Shown here one piece after another: positions 34,861-48,240 of a stretch of DNA of 64,000 nucleotides. The position numbers and the translations under genes were made by a program. Origin of the DNA: Bimuria novae-zelandiae CBS 107.79 (taxonomy: Eukaryota > Ascomycota > Dothideomycetes > Pleosporales > Didymosphaeriaceae); the NCBI GenBank assembly GCA_010015655.1, contig ML976656.1, positions 576,165 to 640,164 on the forward strand, read 5' to 3'. The notes beneath the pieces are model-generated. The model was not told the DNA's origin. It did no database searches and saw only the letters and a list, made by a program, of their open reading frames with translations. The number at the start of each line of letters is the position of its first letter. The first letter of the stretch is position 1.

Positions 34861-35120
34861 CGTGACTACTAACCTAAGCTGGCCTACGCTTTCTTGTGTT
34901 TCTTCGCCCTAGTAATTTCGTCAACAATGACTCTCTTGGCGTAATTGTCTGGTTCTATTGTTCTTGTGGGATTCGTGATCATAATAATTATAGATACCGT
35001 ATAGTAGCCATGGGAGCTATAGTTACTAGAGTTATAAGTATTATTAACGCTATTATTAACGTTAAAGGTAGTTATAGAGGCCTTAACTATAAAGAATAAT
35101 AATATTATTATTATTAGTAA

Positions 35121-35162
<42 letters not shown>
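35121..35162. repeat. (TAG)14 microsatellite
   Basis: Fourteen uninterrupted TAG units bordering the AT-rich block and the GC-normal block that begins near 35190. Confidence 0.95.
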
Positions 35163-35189
35163 CAGCTTTAATAAGCGCTTTATAAATAA

Positions 35190-36880
35190 TTATAATAGTA
35201 AACAATCCGACGGCGAGCCCGCATCCGGAAGTGGATGCACCCCGTTCGGGCAATCCGCGCCTCGTTTAGGGTTCCAGCGCTACGCTCGAACGGGGAATCG
35301 ACCTCGACGTCACATCATAAAAACCTCTCTCTTCCGCCGTCATTTTCCCTCCTTTTTCTCTCTACTCTCTCATCCCTCCATCCGCAAACCCCTCTCCCCT
35401 CGTCTGCGCCAACCGCACCCCGCCCTCGGCCCAATCATCCTCCATGAGGCATTTTTCTCAAACCTAGCCACCCGCTCGGAAGATACAGAACTGCCTTGCC
35501 TACGGCGCCCGATTCTCCTTTCGTTGTTACCACTCCGTCGTCCCTGCCCATGTCTCCCTCCTGTAACAAGCCGGTTCATCTCCAGCCTTTCTCGCACGCG
35601 TCGAGCCCCGCTGCTGGACAACGCACTTCTGGACTTCTACCCGCAACGAAACCACGAGCGAGACGTCTCTTCCCCTTTCCTCCTGGCCCTCCCCCTCCTC
35701 GCCTCAACTTCTACGCCCGCTACGATCGAAGGAAGGATGCCCCCCCCCCCCTTTTCCGTGGCACGGTCTAGCGCCTCAGCAGCTGATGAGACTTGAATTT
35801 CCCCCCTTTCCTCCGGATCGCCGAGACATTGGCGCTTCTGCAACGCACTGCCTCACGCGTGACTTAGTGGAAGGCAGACTGCATGCTCTCCACGCCCCTG
35901 TCTCTCAGCTCAGATTACTCCGCCTCTCGCACCCTGTTCCTTCGGTCGAGGACGCTCCGCCAATCCGCTCCGTTATTCCGTGTCACGCTCGGACAGGATC
36001 CCTTGATGATGACGCGGTCGGTCACTTGCATAAGGCACTATTTTCGTCCCGCGTGGTCTCAGGATGCTCTGCCTCTCATGACGTGTCTGCCGCGGAAGTG
36101 ACATTGCAGCGCAACGCCACTCAGCCGTCTATCCCGCCCAGATTTCAGGCGCTTGCAGCTGCTGAAGCTGATCCTCTCGCCCATTTTGAGTCAGGCCGCT
36201 ACGGTTGAAGGGCGGAGCTCGCTACCCGCTGCATAGCCATCCCGGCTTGTAAGCTTCCGTATATCCCTTCCCTGCTCCGGACTCGCCGATGGTATGTATT
36301 GCGCCCTTTTCTATTTCCATTTCGAGCGAACAGATGCGTAGCTCTCACGCCATTGTCTTAGCTTCGATACGCCTATACTACGCCTGCTCCCTCGGTCAAA
36401 TGCGCTGGACCAATCCTTTACTCCGTTGCCGTGTCCCCGCTCCTTGCTCCAGTTCCTTGGCGATGGTGCGGCCGTTCATCCGCATAATGCATTCATTCCG
36501 GCCGTCCTTCCACGTCAGCGCTATGGTACCAGTCCGGATCCTCCGCCCCGCATGAGGCATACGGCGTTGCTGTAACATCGTCATGCAACTAGCAAGGGGC
36601 TGGTGCCTGGTATCAAGCGGCTGGCAGCTTGGAGATGGCCCAGGGCGTGCCGTAAGAGGAGAAAAAGTCCCGCAGGCCAATCACCCGACAGCACAAGGCA
36701 GCGTTGGCGGGAATTGCCCATTCATGCTTTATCCGGCACCGGACCCGTCCGATGTAAGAGGGTGGTTGGGGATCGAAGAAGAAGCTGGCGATCGGTGGTT
36801 TCGTTCATAGGAATATGGACCCCTAAACTGCTGAAAGACGTGGACAACCAGCAACTATCTACTAGCTAATTACTAGATAA
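35190..36880. other. GC-normal block with a diverged tandem duplication of about 460 bp; no gene assigned
   Basis: A CT-rich stretch (35325-35410) suggests a leader, and short ORFs exist (35496-35771, 35786-36208, 36603-36869), but none shows a family signature. About 35800-36230 and 36262-36560 are related: CCTCCGGATCGCCGAG against CTCCGGACTCGCCGATGG, and CCTTCGGTCGAGGACGC against CCCTCGGTCAAATGCGC. A frame starting at a non-ATG near 35786 runs 140 codons. It may contain the promoter and 5' region of the damaged gene starting at 36899, which is inference. Confidence 0.4.
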
Positions 36881-36898
36881 GGTAGGCTAACTCTTAAT

Positions 36899-39250
36899 AT
36901 GACGAGACTATCTACGCCGTTTAGGAGAGCGATCCGTTATTCTTTCGGAAACGCTGATGCTGACGGTCTTTAAGTTCATTCGTCCTCCCTGCAGAGCGCC
37001 GATGCACTAGTCGCTGCGCCCGCTACGGCCATTTTCGCGATGGATGCGGCATTTATGCAGCCTCTTCCTGCTAGGGGGGCGGCGTCGACGGCGACATATA
37101 AAGCAATAGCCGGTCCGGAGAGTGAGCTGCTTCTACAGGACTCCTCACAGTTAGAGAAGCCACTAGAGAAGCCACGCCAAAAATGGCCTCCTCTTGCAGC
37201 ACCTCTTTGTTCGCCCCTTCGTTCCCTATAAAGATTGTTCCATACATTCCTCGAGCGCCCACGCCCAAGCCCAAGCCTAAGCCAAAATCAAAGGCCGAAT
37301 CAAAGGCCGAATCGAAGGCTATAACCAAGATGGCAGAGTACAGCCGTGGAGTCGGCTCCTCTAAAGATAGTAGAGAGTAGTTCCACATTAACGATTTCCT
37401 AATGCTAGATTCGAATACATCGCTTTAAGTTGCAGAAGCTTCTTATTTAATAGACCATAGTACTTTCCTACTAATCTTTACAAGCTAGTAGAATCTACCT
37501 AATATATAACTAAGAGACGCGTTCGCCAGTTTCCGTAGCGCGTCTAAATTAGAGAACCTAAAGTATAATTAGTTTACTAGGGAATTACTTAGTAAAGGAG
37601 GGTCTAACTATCTTACACGCGTCATAAAAGGGGATTTAGCTATAATTAGGTTACTTAATAGAATTAGTTAAGGTAAGCATGCAAGTAGATTATAGTGCTA
37701 ATTTTACTAATAGGCGATAGAATTTCCTTTTATTGTGGAGAGTAACGTAGCTAAAGAACACTATAGTGCAATGTGCGTTGCGCCTAGCAACAGGGCGTAT
37801 GATTGTTAAGAGGACGATTACCGCACGCCTGCCGGCAACGATGGATCCTATGCCGGACAGCATGGCGATCTCGACGCAGCTGGAGCGCGCGCTTTTTCCG
37901 CAGATGATATAGAAAGTATTCATTATAGTAAGCAGTACTAATAGAGTTAAGAAGGCCATGTTTAACGCCTTTTAAGATAGATCACCAGCGGAGGACGAAT
38001 CACGCTTTGGCGATGTCGGCGTAACAGACGGACCGTCAGCAATACGCAAACGAACGCGCCCTTCTATAATGACTATCTCCCCCGCTGTAGCGCTGGACGT
38101 TACGCTGGAATCAGCGCTGGAAGACCCCCGTTCGTCGAAGCGGCGAAGGCTGGCGGAGCGACAGGTAGAGAACCTTATACTCAGTCCCGTAGCTACGCCC
38201 AAGTCAACAGCTCTGCCAACTCCCAGCGGCGACGTTTCTCGGTCTAGAGCGAGCAATGAGCCTAGTCTTGGGCCTCTCGACAGTGACAATGAACGCGATG
38301 GTGCTAGAACCTCACGCCCATCCCCAAGCGACCTCCACGATGAGGAGGATGGCGGTGATAGCGCACAAGGTCGTAGTACAGGCGAGGAGCTATTGCATTC
38401 CTTAAGAGGATCCATCTCTCCTTCCGAGAAAATAGAAGGGGAACAAGATATTGGCTCGGACTCGGAGAGGCGTGAGGAGCACAGGGAAGGCGGTGATGGA
38501 GACGTCGGGGAAAGCTACGAGGACGAACGTAATTAGGACAATAAGGTGTCCCGCAGACCTTCAGTGAAGACTTCTTAACAACGTATATGTAGTAGTTATC
38601 TACTCTAGAAGATAAGGTATAGTCTATTATAAACTACTCTTTAGTAACGGGGCTTAAGCACGATGCGGACGAGGATATTATAATAAGTAATATTATTCTA
38701 ACTATAGTAACTATATTAGTTTTCAATTAATAAAAAGCCTTAGTTTTACTCCCTATAAACCTCCTCTCTAGGAATAAAGGCTAAAGATAAAAGTAATATT
38801 AATTATAGACCTAGCGCTAATTTAGCTTATTAGATAATTAATCTTACGCTTTATCTTATACTAAAGGGATTATTAATTATAACCGCAATTATTCGTTCCC
38901 GCGACTTAAGGTTGTCTTCCTATCTAATAACCCTAGATCACAAGCTCCTTGGTGGAGAAGGCAAAGTCATCCGCATAATCCAGCTATCGCCGGATTCATG
39001 GATGCTACTGGGATACCGATATGATGATGGTGCGTCAGGTCTATGCGCCTGCGAAACCCCGACGCTGCTCTATACAGACTGGATGAGCTGTGCCCATGGA
39101 GATGCTGCCAATCATAACGCCCACCACCCAGATGAAGACGGAGACGGAGAGGACAAGAATGGAGAGGAAGTCCCGGGTAAATACAGTCCTCACGCTGCCA
39201 TTAGTGATCAGGGATCAAGCAGAGACGATGGGCGCTTCCGCCAAAGAACG
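36899..39250 (+). pseudogene. RIP-damaged host gene, N-terminal and central part, split by a hAT element
   Basis: A start at 36899 gives MTRLSTPFRRAIRYSFGN. The frame then reads with stops and shifts (frame +2 to about 37180, +1 to about 37970, +2 to 38536, +3 to about 38700, +2 from about 38880 to 39250). The +1 segment reads like protein (LRDAFASFRSASKLENLKYN, VIKGDLAIIRLLNRIS), with every stop at a position that CAG or CAA would fit. 37982-38536 encodes a disordered acidic/basic region (SSKRRRLAERQVENL, DERDG-like repeats). 38880-39250 (SPDSWMLLGYRYDDG, then an Asp/Glu-rich stretch) leads in frame into the SANT domain at 49751 once the hAT is removed. It could be two adjacent genes (break near 38700-38880). 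The family is not recognised outside the SANT domain. Confidence 0.6.
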
Positions 39251-39561
39251 CACAGTTGTCAACAAACAAATTAAGTCAAATCTAAGCTTAGATTTGGAGT
39301 TGATTTGGTTATAGGCGACCCCTAGATTTGTTTAATTAATTTAATAAGGTTTTTAAGTAGATTTATTTAAAGGATTTGCAAATTTTTTATTAGTTAATCT
39401 AGTTTAAACGCTTTTATATATTAATTACTTAGCAGACTCGTCCTACTAAGATATACCATACTAACTATTAAGCTCGGAGTTAGTAACTATACTTTTATTA
39501 ATATTATTATTAACCCTAAGAAAACCTGCCATTATCTACCTTTATACATACTATAGAGTAG

Positions 39562-39954
39562 TATTAGGATCTGAGATCCCAGGAAGGCTGTGCCGGTTTT
39601 GTACTTAATCCCTCATGTCATTCGCTATGAATGACGGGTCATTTCGCGACTACGCCGCATGGCACTACGTCATGTGACCGCTCTGTAGAGAGCGCTCGCC
39701 AGCGAGCAGTCTAGGACATGTATAATAGGAACGCGATGGTAGTCTTCTACTATCGTGTTTAACTTGTTTATTAATCTATCGTTTAGATCTAAGAAGCAAC
39801 CTTATTAATTTAATTATACTATATATACTTTTAATACTAATATCCTAGTAATAATCGCAAGCTATTACTATACCCTTTTACTTATATTACTAATACTCTT
39901 ACCTAAGAACTAACCTTAGCCCTTAAGGACTAGCTACCCCTTTAGGATTTAATA
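39562..39954 (+). repeat. Family-B 5' LTR
   Basis: From TATTAGGATCTGAGATCC to TTTAGGATTTAATA; TG...CA ends mutated to TA...TA. It pairs with 46423-46815 at equal length. Confidence 0.9.
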
Positions 39955-39958
39955 TTTT

Positions 39959-40415
39959 TGTTAGGATCTGAACATGTATGGAACGCGGAGGACCAACGGG
40001 CCTTAGTAGAAGTGACACTCGGCGGGGTCGCGTAACCGAGGTCACGTGATGTACCATCCAGCCAAGACATACCATCCTGCCAAGATTGTGGAAGGTGTAC
40101 CATCCACGGACGGCGCGACCATCCATCGGAATCTAGGGACGGTAGAAAGAGAGATAGACGGTAAGGTTTACCCCTCTTGTATATAAACCCACATGAATAC
40201 CCTTAAGGCATTCGTGTTTAACCTATTTATCAATCTATCGTTTGGATCTAACTAAGCAACCTTGTTAATTTGATTGTGCTGTACACACCTTCGATACTAA
40301 CACCCCAGTGACAAGCGCAAGCTATCACTACACCCTCTCCCGTCCTACCTAGTACTCCTGCCCGAGAACCAACCTTAGCCCATTTAGGACCAGCTATCCT
40401 GGATGGAACCTAACA
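39959..40415 (+). mobile_element. Solo LTR, family-B related, ATTTT target duplication
   Basis: 457 bp, from TGTTAGGATCTGAACATG to GGATGGAACCTAACA, with ATTTT at 39954-39958 and 40416-40420. Its 3' half matches the family-B LTR (CCCGAGAACCAACCTTAGCCC), while its U3 half is different and nearly RIP-free, with a TATAAA at about 40183. It inserted four bases inside the left LTR border. Confidence 0.9.
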
Positions 40416-43400
40416 ATTTTAAACACCTTTAATATAAGCGTTAACGATACCTTTTTTACTAATACGATAAATTCTAGAATAGATACTTTTAAAGAAATAG
40501 GTATTACTATAGCTAAAGAAAAAACTAAGAGCTTTTATAAAAAGCCTAACTTCTTCTATAGTAAACGTGATTATACAGAACTATAGATCTTATAACTTAA
40601 CCTATACTTTTATAGAATAAAGAAGGAATAGGAAGATACTAATAAGACTATATTTACTTCTACCTATATAAAAAGAGATGCTTTTAAGTGGATTTATCCT
40701 TACGTTAATTAATACCGAGCCAGAGCTAATATAGATGGCGACGCTATAAATAAGATTATAAAAAATTATAATACTTTCTATACTAAGGTTAAATAATACT
40801 TTAAAATTACTAACTAGAAAGCCATCGCCGAACGAAATATTTAATAACTTAAATAAACCTATTTAGTAGGTAAATATAAATATAAATTCCGCAAGAACGC
40901 TGATTAAATTACCTAAAATAATAATAGTCTTATAACTATATTCTAAAAAGGATTAAAATAATATACACGCGAAGAACTATTACGTAGTAAAGTAAAAACT
41001 AATATTTTAAAAGAACTTATAGTAGAAGTAACTTGAATTAATAATAAATAGTATAAACTAGACCGAGACCTACGCTAGAACTAAAATAAAAAAGGCTATT
41101 GACTACCTATAATAAAAAATAACTATTATAACTTTAAGTAGTAGTTGCAGCGGAAAAACTATGCTAAATATAGTTACTAACTAATAGAAGGAATCTAGTA
41201 TTATTAAATTAACATAATAAAGAAAAGAATAGGAAACGTAAAAGGCTTTTATAAGCCTAAATAAGGACGTACCCTAGATAGAACCTATAAGCAAGGGACT
41301 AGGGCACGACTTTACTATTCATATGGTAAACCGGGCTACATAGCTAGGAACTACAGATCTAAGAACAAGATCATCAGGTAGCTAAACGTACTAACTATTA
41401 ATAAGGAAGAAATAACTAACGAAGAATAATAAGTAGTAAATACTATTAATCAAATTAATATCTATAATAAAGAATTAGAACGATTAGGATTACGTAACTT
41501 ATAACTCTACAAGGATACATATAAAGGTTTAAATAAAAAAGAGAAACAGTTAATACCTTAATCTCTTATACCTTATCCTAGCTAGAGTAAACTAGTTACT
41601 AGTAAGATAATAAATATTCTTAACTTCTTAGAAGAACACTAACTAAGAAAAAAAGACTTTAGTTTTATAATAATAGAATAATAAAATTATACTATAGCAT
41701 TCTAATATACCTACTTACTTAATTTAGTTAGCAAAGCAGCACGTAAAATAGCAGACTATTACTATGCCTACAAAGACCCTAAGAAGAAATATCTAAATAA
41801 AAACCTAAACTACAAACTATAGTATAACCTAGACTATCGCAACCCTACGCACGGTGCTATACAATAGACCCTCTATAAAGAAGATTAATATATCTTTTAT
41901 TACTTAGCTAAACAATATAGCTACTTTCCCTAAATATATTACTAATATAGATAAGAATGGTTTAACTACCTTATCGCTAATTATAATATTTACTTCGAGA
42001 ATAAACGCAAGACACGATACTTTTTATATTTTAATTAAGTAATAAACTAAGTAATATTATTACTAGTTAATAAAAAATGCGCGTTAGATATATAGCAAAT
42101 ATACTTACACCTTAACTATAAGGAATATAGGGAGTAAAAGAAAAAGCATGGATTTAATTATGTACTAAAAGGAACTATAACCCTTAGGATTAAATTAGTA
42201 ATAAAGAAAGAAAATAGTAAAGCTTCCCTAAAAAAGACTTAGTAATAGCCTTAGGAGAAGAATAAAGGAGTACACCTTAAACCTATAAAGCTACTAACTA
42301 AGAAAATGTCTTTTTTATACCTAGGCTTAGGCGGGAAAACGCCTTTAAAGAAGTAAATACTACTAATAGTTAGGCATTAATTAAGCTGCTAGTATAGCTT
42401 AAAAAAATATAGATAAAAGCTATGCTAGACTTAGGAGCTCAGGAAAGCTATATATTAAGAAAAGTACTTAATAGAGTAGGACTCTACGAGCGTAAGAAGG
42501 CTATGCCCTATACTATTTATATCGCGAATAGAGAACTAATACTAGGCAAAGCAATAATTAAATATAAAATTAAAATAACTCTTATAATCTATAGACACTA
42601 GGAATAGATTACCCTTAATATTGTTAAGGAAGCTAACTATAACGTAATTTTAAAATTACCCTAGTTAAGGAAGCATAACCTTATTATTAACTAGAAAAAA
42701 TAAACGCTATCCTTTAAGTGCTATAACTATACATTATAAGTAAGGTCTACGCATTAATAGAGCACAATAGTAAATAAAAAAGCTATTAATAATATAGTCT
42801 TGTAACTAAATGTTAATAAATACGAAAATAACTTAGTAAATGCTAGCAGGAACTACTAAATTATAAAGCGTAAGTATAAAGAGAATAACATACTTCTTAA
42901 TATTCCTAACGAATATAAAGAATAGACCTATTTATATTAGGAAGAGAAAGGAGCAAAAGCCCTTCCTAAGTATATATACTAAGATTATTACATTATTCTT
43001 AAAGAAGGAAAAACGCCGCCCTTTAGACTACTATATAGCTAGAGCAAAAAAGAACTCTAATAGACACGCGAATTCTTAAAGAAAGCCTTTAAGTAGTAAT
43101 AGATATGTAAATTAGAATTGCTAATAGTATTACCCTTAATATTTATTATGAAGAAGGATAGAACACAACGTCTATACATTAACTATAAGAAGCTAAATAA
43201 GAAAATAATTAAAAATAAATACTTCCTACTAAATATATAAGAATCTCGAGATAGACTAGGACAAGCAAGAATATTTACATAATTTAACTTATAAGATAGA
43301 TACTACTTTATAAGAATAGTAGTAGGTAATAAGTAAAAAATAGCCTTTTAAACTAAATATAGACTATTTAAGTACTAAGTTACGCCCTTTAGACTTACGA

Positions 43401-45899
43401 ACGTACCAGCAACATTTTAAGTAATAATTAATAATATACTAAGAAACTACCTTAATATATTTACAGTTACCTATCTTAATAATATCTTAATATTCAATAA
43501 GAAGGAAAAAATTATATATAATATATATAAATAGTACTATAAGTACTAAATAGCGCTAATTTATAATTAAAACCCAAGAAATGCAAATTCTATATTACAG
43601 AACTAGGGTTTCTAAGACATGTTATTAACACTAAAGGCATTAAAGTAAGCCCTTTAAAAATTAAGAAAGTAAGAAAGTAAAAAATACTTATTAACTTTAA
43701 AAAATTGTAAGTATTCCTTAGATTTACTAAATTTAATAGATAATTTATCACGGACTACTTAAGGATTACACTACTACTTACAAACCTTATAAAGAAAGAC
43801 AGACCTTGCGACTAAATAAAGGAATATAAATAAGTATTTAGAATACTATAAGAAGCATGTATTATACTACTAGTCCTTATACATTTTTAGAGCAACAAAC
43901 CATTGCGTATTAAAATAGATATAAGCGACTTGGCGGTTAGAGCATGTGCAAAGCAAGAGAAGAATGGTAAGTAGCATCTAGTGGCATACTACGCACACAA
44001 GTTCACACCAGAAGAATTATAGTACGAAGTACATAATAAAGAACTACTTATAATAATAAAAGCTATAAAACACTAGAGGATTTATATATATAACTGCTTA
44101 AAGCTTATAATTTTTATAGACTATAAAAACCTTACACGCTTCACGACTATAAAAGAACTAACCTAATAATAAGTAAAATAGTTAGAGACACTAGGATAGT
44201 ATAAATTTAAAATTATATACACCCTAAGTAAAGAAAATAGACAAGCAGATGCTCTTAGTAGAATAAATAATAAAGGAGAAAAAGTTAAAACACACTTTAT
44301 AATATTATAATAGAACCCTAATAGTTTCTTAAAACTAATAGCTAAACTTAATTAACTCCTTGTACTCACACGGGAAGTATCTAAGGAACTATAGATAGAG
44401 ATTATATAATAATACTACGATAACCTAGTGTACGGACACCTAGGCATTAGAAAGATAATAGAACTTATCTAGCGGAACTATAGCTTTAAAGGAATTAAAG
44501 AAGTAGTAACTATATATATCTATAAATGCGTAGATTGCTAGCGTAATAAGCATGTAATATATCTTAAGTATAGAGAGATGCAAGCAATCCAAATACTAAT
44601 TATACTATAAGAGGATATCGCTATAGACTTCGTTATAGGATTATTAAGATTAAAAGATCCTATAACAGGAATTAGTTACGACGTAATACTAGATATTCTC
44701 TATTAATTTACTAAATACGTAGAATTACTACTATGTTAAAAGATAACTATAGTAAAGGAACTTATATTCCTTACCCTAGATTAACTTATATAACACTATA
44801 GTATCCTAAAAATAATTATTAATGATAGAGACAAACTCTTTATATTAAATTACTAGATAATACTTATAGCACTTATTAGAATAAAACGAAAATTATTCAC
44901 AGCATATTATCCGCGAACCGACAGACAGACAGAACGTACGAATTAGATAATCGAAACGTACCTACGCATCTACTGTAATAACTAGACGAATAACTAGATT
45001 TCCTTATTACCTATGGCACAGTTAGCATACAACAACAAGATATTAGCAGCAACAGGATTTATACTATTCTATATAAATTCTAAAAGATATTTTTATCTCT
45101 TTAATTAAACACTTCTTACAGCGATTAGGACAGAAGAAGTAATAAATATAGTAAACACTATAAAGCAAACACATGTACAACTCTAAAAGAATCTTAAAAA
45201 AGCTTAATAGTAAAGTATTTCTTATATAAACTAAAACAAAAAAACGACACCTTAGCTAAAGCAAGGGGATAAAACATATCTACTTATAAAAAATCTTCGA
45301 ACTTAGAAGAAAAAGCACAAAAAACTGGATTATATTAAAATTAAACTATTTTTTATTATTAAATAAATATTACTAGTTAACTACTAATTAGAACTATCGC
45401 TAGACGCGAAAATACACTTACTAATTTATATAAAATAACTCGAACCTATAGACTCTAAGACACTAGTTAAAATAATCTTCTATTACTAGCTAGAGGAAGA
45501 AAATAAATTTAAAGTTAAAGCACTCCTAAAATATAAGAAAGTTAAATAAGAAGACTTTTAAGATAATAAGTTCTTATAAGAGTAGTTAGTTAAGTAGAAA
45601 GGATACCTACACTTTAAAAATATATAAGAATTTAAATCTAAACTTTATAAGAACTACTAATAGCTCTTAAAGAAGGCACAAAATAAGATCTATAATTACT
45701 ACTACTATACTAAAGTAATAAGAGAAAGCTTTAATAGAAACAAGATTTACAATATAATAATAAGTAATAAACTAGGAAAACCCTAGAGAACTGTTAAAAA
45801 AGGATTAATAAACTTATATAAAGCTTACATACCTAAAATAAAGGTTAAGGTAACAAGGATATCCTATCTAATAAACCTAATATTGCCTACATGGCAGGC

Positions 45900-46315
45900 G
45901 AATATCTAACTAAAGTATTTATAGCGGGATAATTAATTACCTTAGCGTTTACCACCTCTCCCTTAATAGCTAAATTAGACGTAAGATATAACATTTTCTT
46001 GCGCACACGCTCTTCTGCCTACGCTAGTATTTTCTTATCTTTTGATAAATAAGAAATAACTATAGCTAATTATTTTTTATTCTTTTTAATCTTTATCCTA
46101 TACTCCTTTCGTATCTTATCTAATAACGCCTAAGATATATTAACACAAAGATAGCTAAGGCGAATATACTTAGTATACTTTAAACCTAATTTAGGTATAA
46201 TGTAATACTCTTAACCTTTAAACTTATACTTAGAATAAGGGTGCTTAGTAATAAAATTAGCTTAAAAAATTTTATTATATATATAAAGTTTGCGGGTAGT
46301 GGACTTGGCAGGCAT
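45900..46315 (-). pseudogene. Antisense ORF remnant of the family-B Gypsy
   Basis: Starts ATG (46313-46315) on the strand opposite the polymerase, just upstream of the 3' LTR. The translation MPAKSTTRKLYI continues with RFKVYQVYSPQLSLCQYILG and a charged helical stretch with Gln-like stops (IYQKIRKYQRRQKSVCARK). Same place and style as 26194-26709. The right limit is approximate. Confidence 0.5.
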
Positions 46316-46422
46316 AATAACTAATATTATACTTATAAATATACAAGTAAGGTCACGCTTATATAAGAAGAGGCAAAACCTAATACATAATTTAAAAATA
46401 AATTTTAAAAGGGAGGAAATAA

Positions 46423-46815
46423 TATTAGTATCTAAAATCTAAAAAAGGCTATACTAGTTTCGTACTTAATCCCTTATATTATTTGCTATAAATAACTAGT
46501 TATTTCGCGACTACGCCGCATGGCGCTAAGTCATGTGACCGCTCTGTAGAGAGTGCTCGCCAGCGAGCAGTCTAGGACATGTATAATAGGAACGCGATGG
46601 TAGTCTTCTACTATCGTGTTTAACCTGTTTATTAATCTATTGTTTAGATCTAAGAAGCAACCTTATTAATTTAATTATACTATATATACCTTTAATACTA
46701 ACGCCTTAGTAACAAGCGCAAGCTATTACTACACCCCTTTACCTATATTACTAACACTCTTGCCCGAGAACCAACCTTAGCCCTTAGGGACAAGCTACGC
46801 CTTTGGGATTTAACA
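46423..46815 (+). repeat. Family-B 3' LTR
   Basis: 393 bp, from TATTAGTATCTAAAATC to TTTGGGATTTAACA; it pairs with 39562-39954. Confidence 0.9.
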
Positions 46816-47916
46816 AGTAGCTAGTAACTGTAAGCTAATTTAATAACGTTTAAGTTATAATAGGTTACTAAGCTTGCTAAAAAGTCGCTTATATTTATAG
46901 CTTAAGGTAGAAATTATTATTATATTAAGCGCTAGCTATGCTAACAATAAGTACTTATTATATAGGTTAAGCTAGTACTTAACTAGGTTACGTTAAGTAT
47001 TATACTTTATGTAGCTTTATTATAGCTTTAAGGTGCGCTAGCGCTTATACTTATTAATAAAATTTACTTTATTATTACTTTTTTACTTAATTATAGCGTT
47101 AATCGCGTCATCTATTACGTTAGTTATTTAGTTAATAGGCTTAGGTAGTAGTTAAGGTGCTTGCCACTAGCTATAGAGGCGCTAAAGTTGCTAAAAACCT
47201 GTGTTAGCTTACAGTAATTAAGCTAGCTTAGCTTATTATAAGACTTTATAGTAGTTATAATAGCGCGGGTGTAGAATAATAGTAGCGTAGTAAGCTAAGA
47301 AATTACTTAGTTTAGCGTAGTAGTACTTAAGTTTTATAATAGCGGCGCGTAGGTTAATATTTATTTAGTTCTTTAGCACCTTATTCTGCTTAAAGTTAAT
47401 ATTACTATGGGTAACTAAGCGCTCTTTAAAGCTAGTAATTAACTATTTAAAAGTAAAAATAATCTTATAGAGTACGCTAAAGCAATTATTAAGCTTATAT
47501 TACTTTTTACTATAACTTTTAAGCTACTTAATAGCAACTTTAAGTGGCCTTAAAATATCTATGTACTTAGTTATTACTACCTAGTTCACTACTAATAGCC
47601 TATCTAATTATATCTAAGCTAGCGAAGACAGGAGTTTGTTACTATTTTAGCGCGTATTATAGTTAGTAATAACTATTAAACTAATATAGTGTTAGGCGTA
47701 GGCAGTAATAGGTTATTAAAAAAGTAAGCCACGCTTAAAAGCTACGCAGTAACTATTTTAGCGGGTAATATAAGCTTTAACTATAGCTAATAATAAGCTA
47801 TTATTATTAGTAGGATTATTAGCTTACGCAAGACGTTAAAATTAGGTAAAATTAGAGTATTATTTTAGCGTACTAATATAGTTTGTGATGTCTAGAAACG
47901 CGCTAAAAGGTCCTAT

Positions 47917-48240
47917 TTACCTCCACTCTTGCATAAAGCGCTCTTTGTCCTTCTCGTGCGCCGGGTCGTTATTGTACGCGTCTTTATCCTTCCCAAACAT
48001 AATAGTTTGGCCGACCAAGTTGAGAGTATGGGGGCCACAACGGAGGCGGTGGTGGCTGGCAATAAAGCCGTACCTACGAGCCAAGTACTCGACTGCAGTA
48101 TCGTTGTTTGCAGCGTTATCTAACATAAAGTAACCCAACTTCTGCGGCGTTATACTAAACGTCGCGAGCACCGCAGCGATACTCTCACCAATGCGCTCAC
48201 CGCTGTGCACACTAGCGAGCTCCGGCAGCGCGATAGGCAA
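47917..48240 (-). pseudogene. hAT transposase fragment
   Basis: A 107-codon open stretch of normal composition in a RIP-mutated element. LPIALPELASVHSGERIGE is followed by TPQKLGYFMLDNAANNDTA and HRLRCGPHTLNLVGQ, the conserved centre of fungal hAT transposases, where the DNA(A/S)NNDTA motif contains the second catalytic Asp region. Frames on either side (KGSKRGFFSVVAHYANTN at 48250-48310) continue with stops. There is no start codon: this is an internal piece. Confidence 0.85.

Larger units (their letters stand above)
39562..46815 (+). mobile_element. Gypsy chromovirus family B nested in the hAT, AGTAG target duplication
   Basis: Both LTRs are 393 bp (39562-39954, 46423-46815), with AGTAG duplicated at 39557-39561 and 46816-46820. 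A purine tract (AAAAGGGAGGAAA) precedes the right LTR, so it reads on the plus strand. Gag has a worn knuckle (SYGKPGYIARNYRSKN, about 41310-41360). Reverse transcriptase shows YLNNILIFNKKE near 43480. RNase H is unusually well preserved (ISDLAVRACAKQEKNGK, AYYAHKFTPEEL, 43915-44040), as is an integrase segment (AYYPRTDRQTERTN, 44900-44945). A chromodomain-like end (LVK-KGYLHFKNI) lies near 45590. A solo LTR (39959-40415) lies just inside the left LTR. Confidence 0.9.

Noticed and set aside
35370..35621. Arg/Gly-rich minus-strand ORF
   Set aside because: Low-complexity translation opposite a CT-rich tract; looks like composition rather than a gene.
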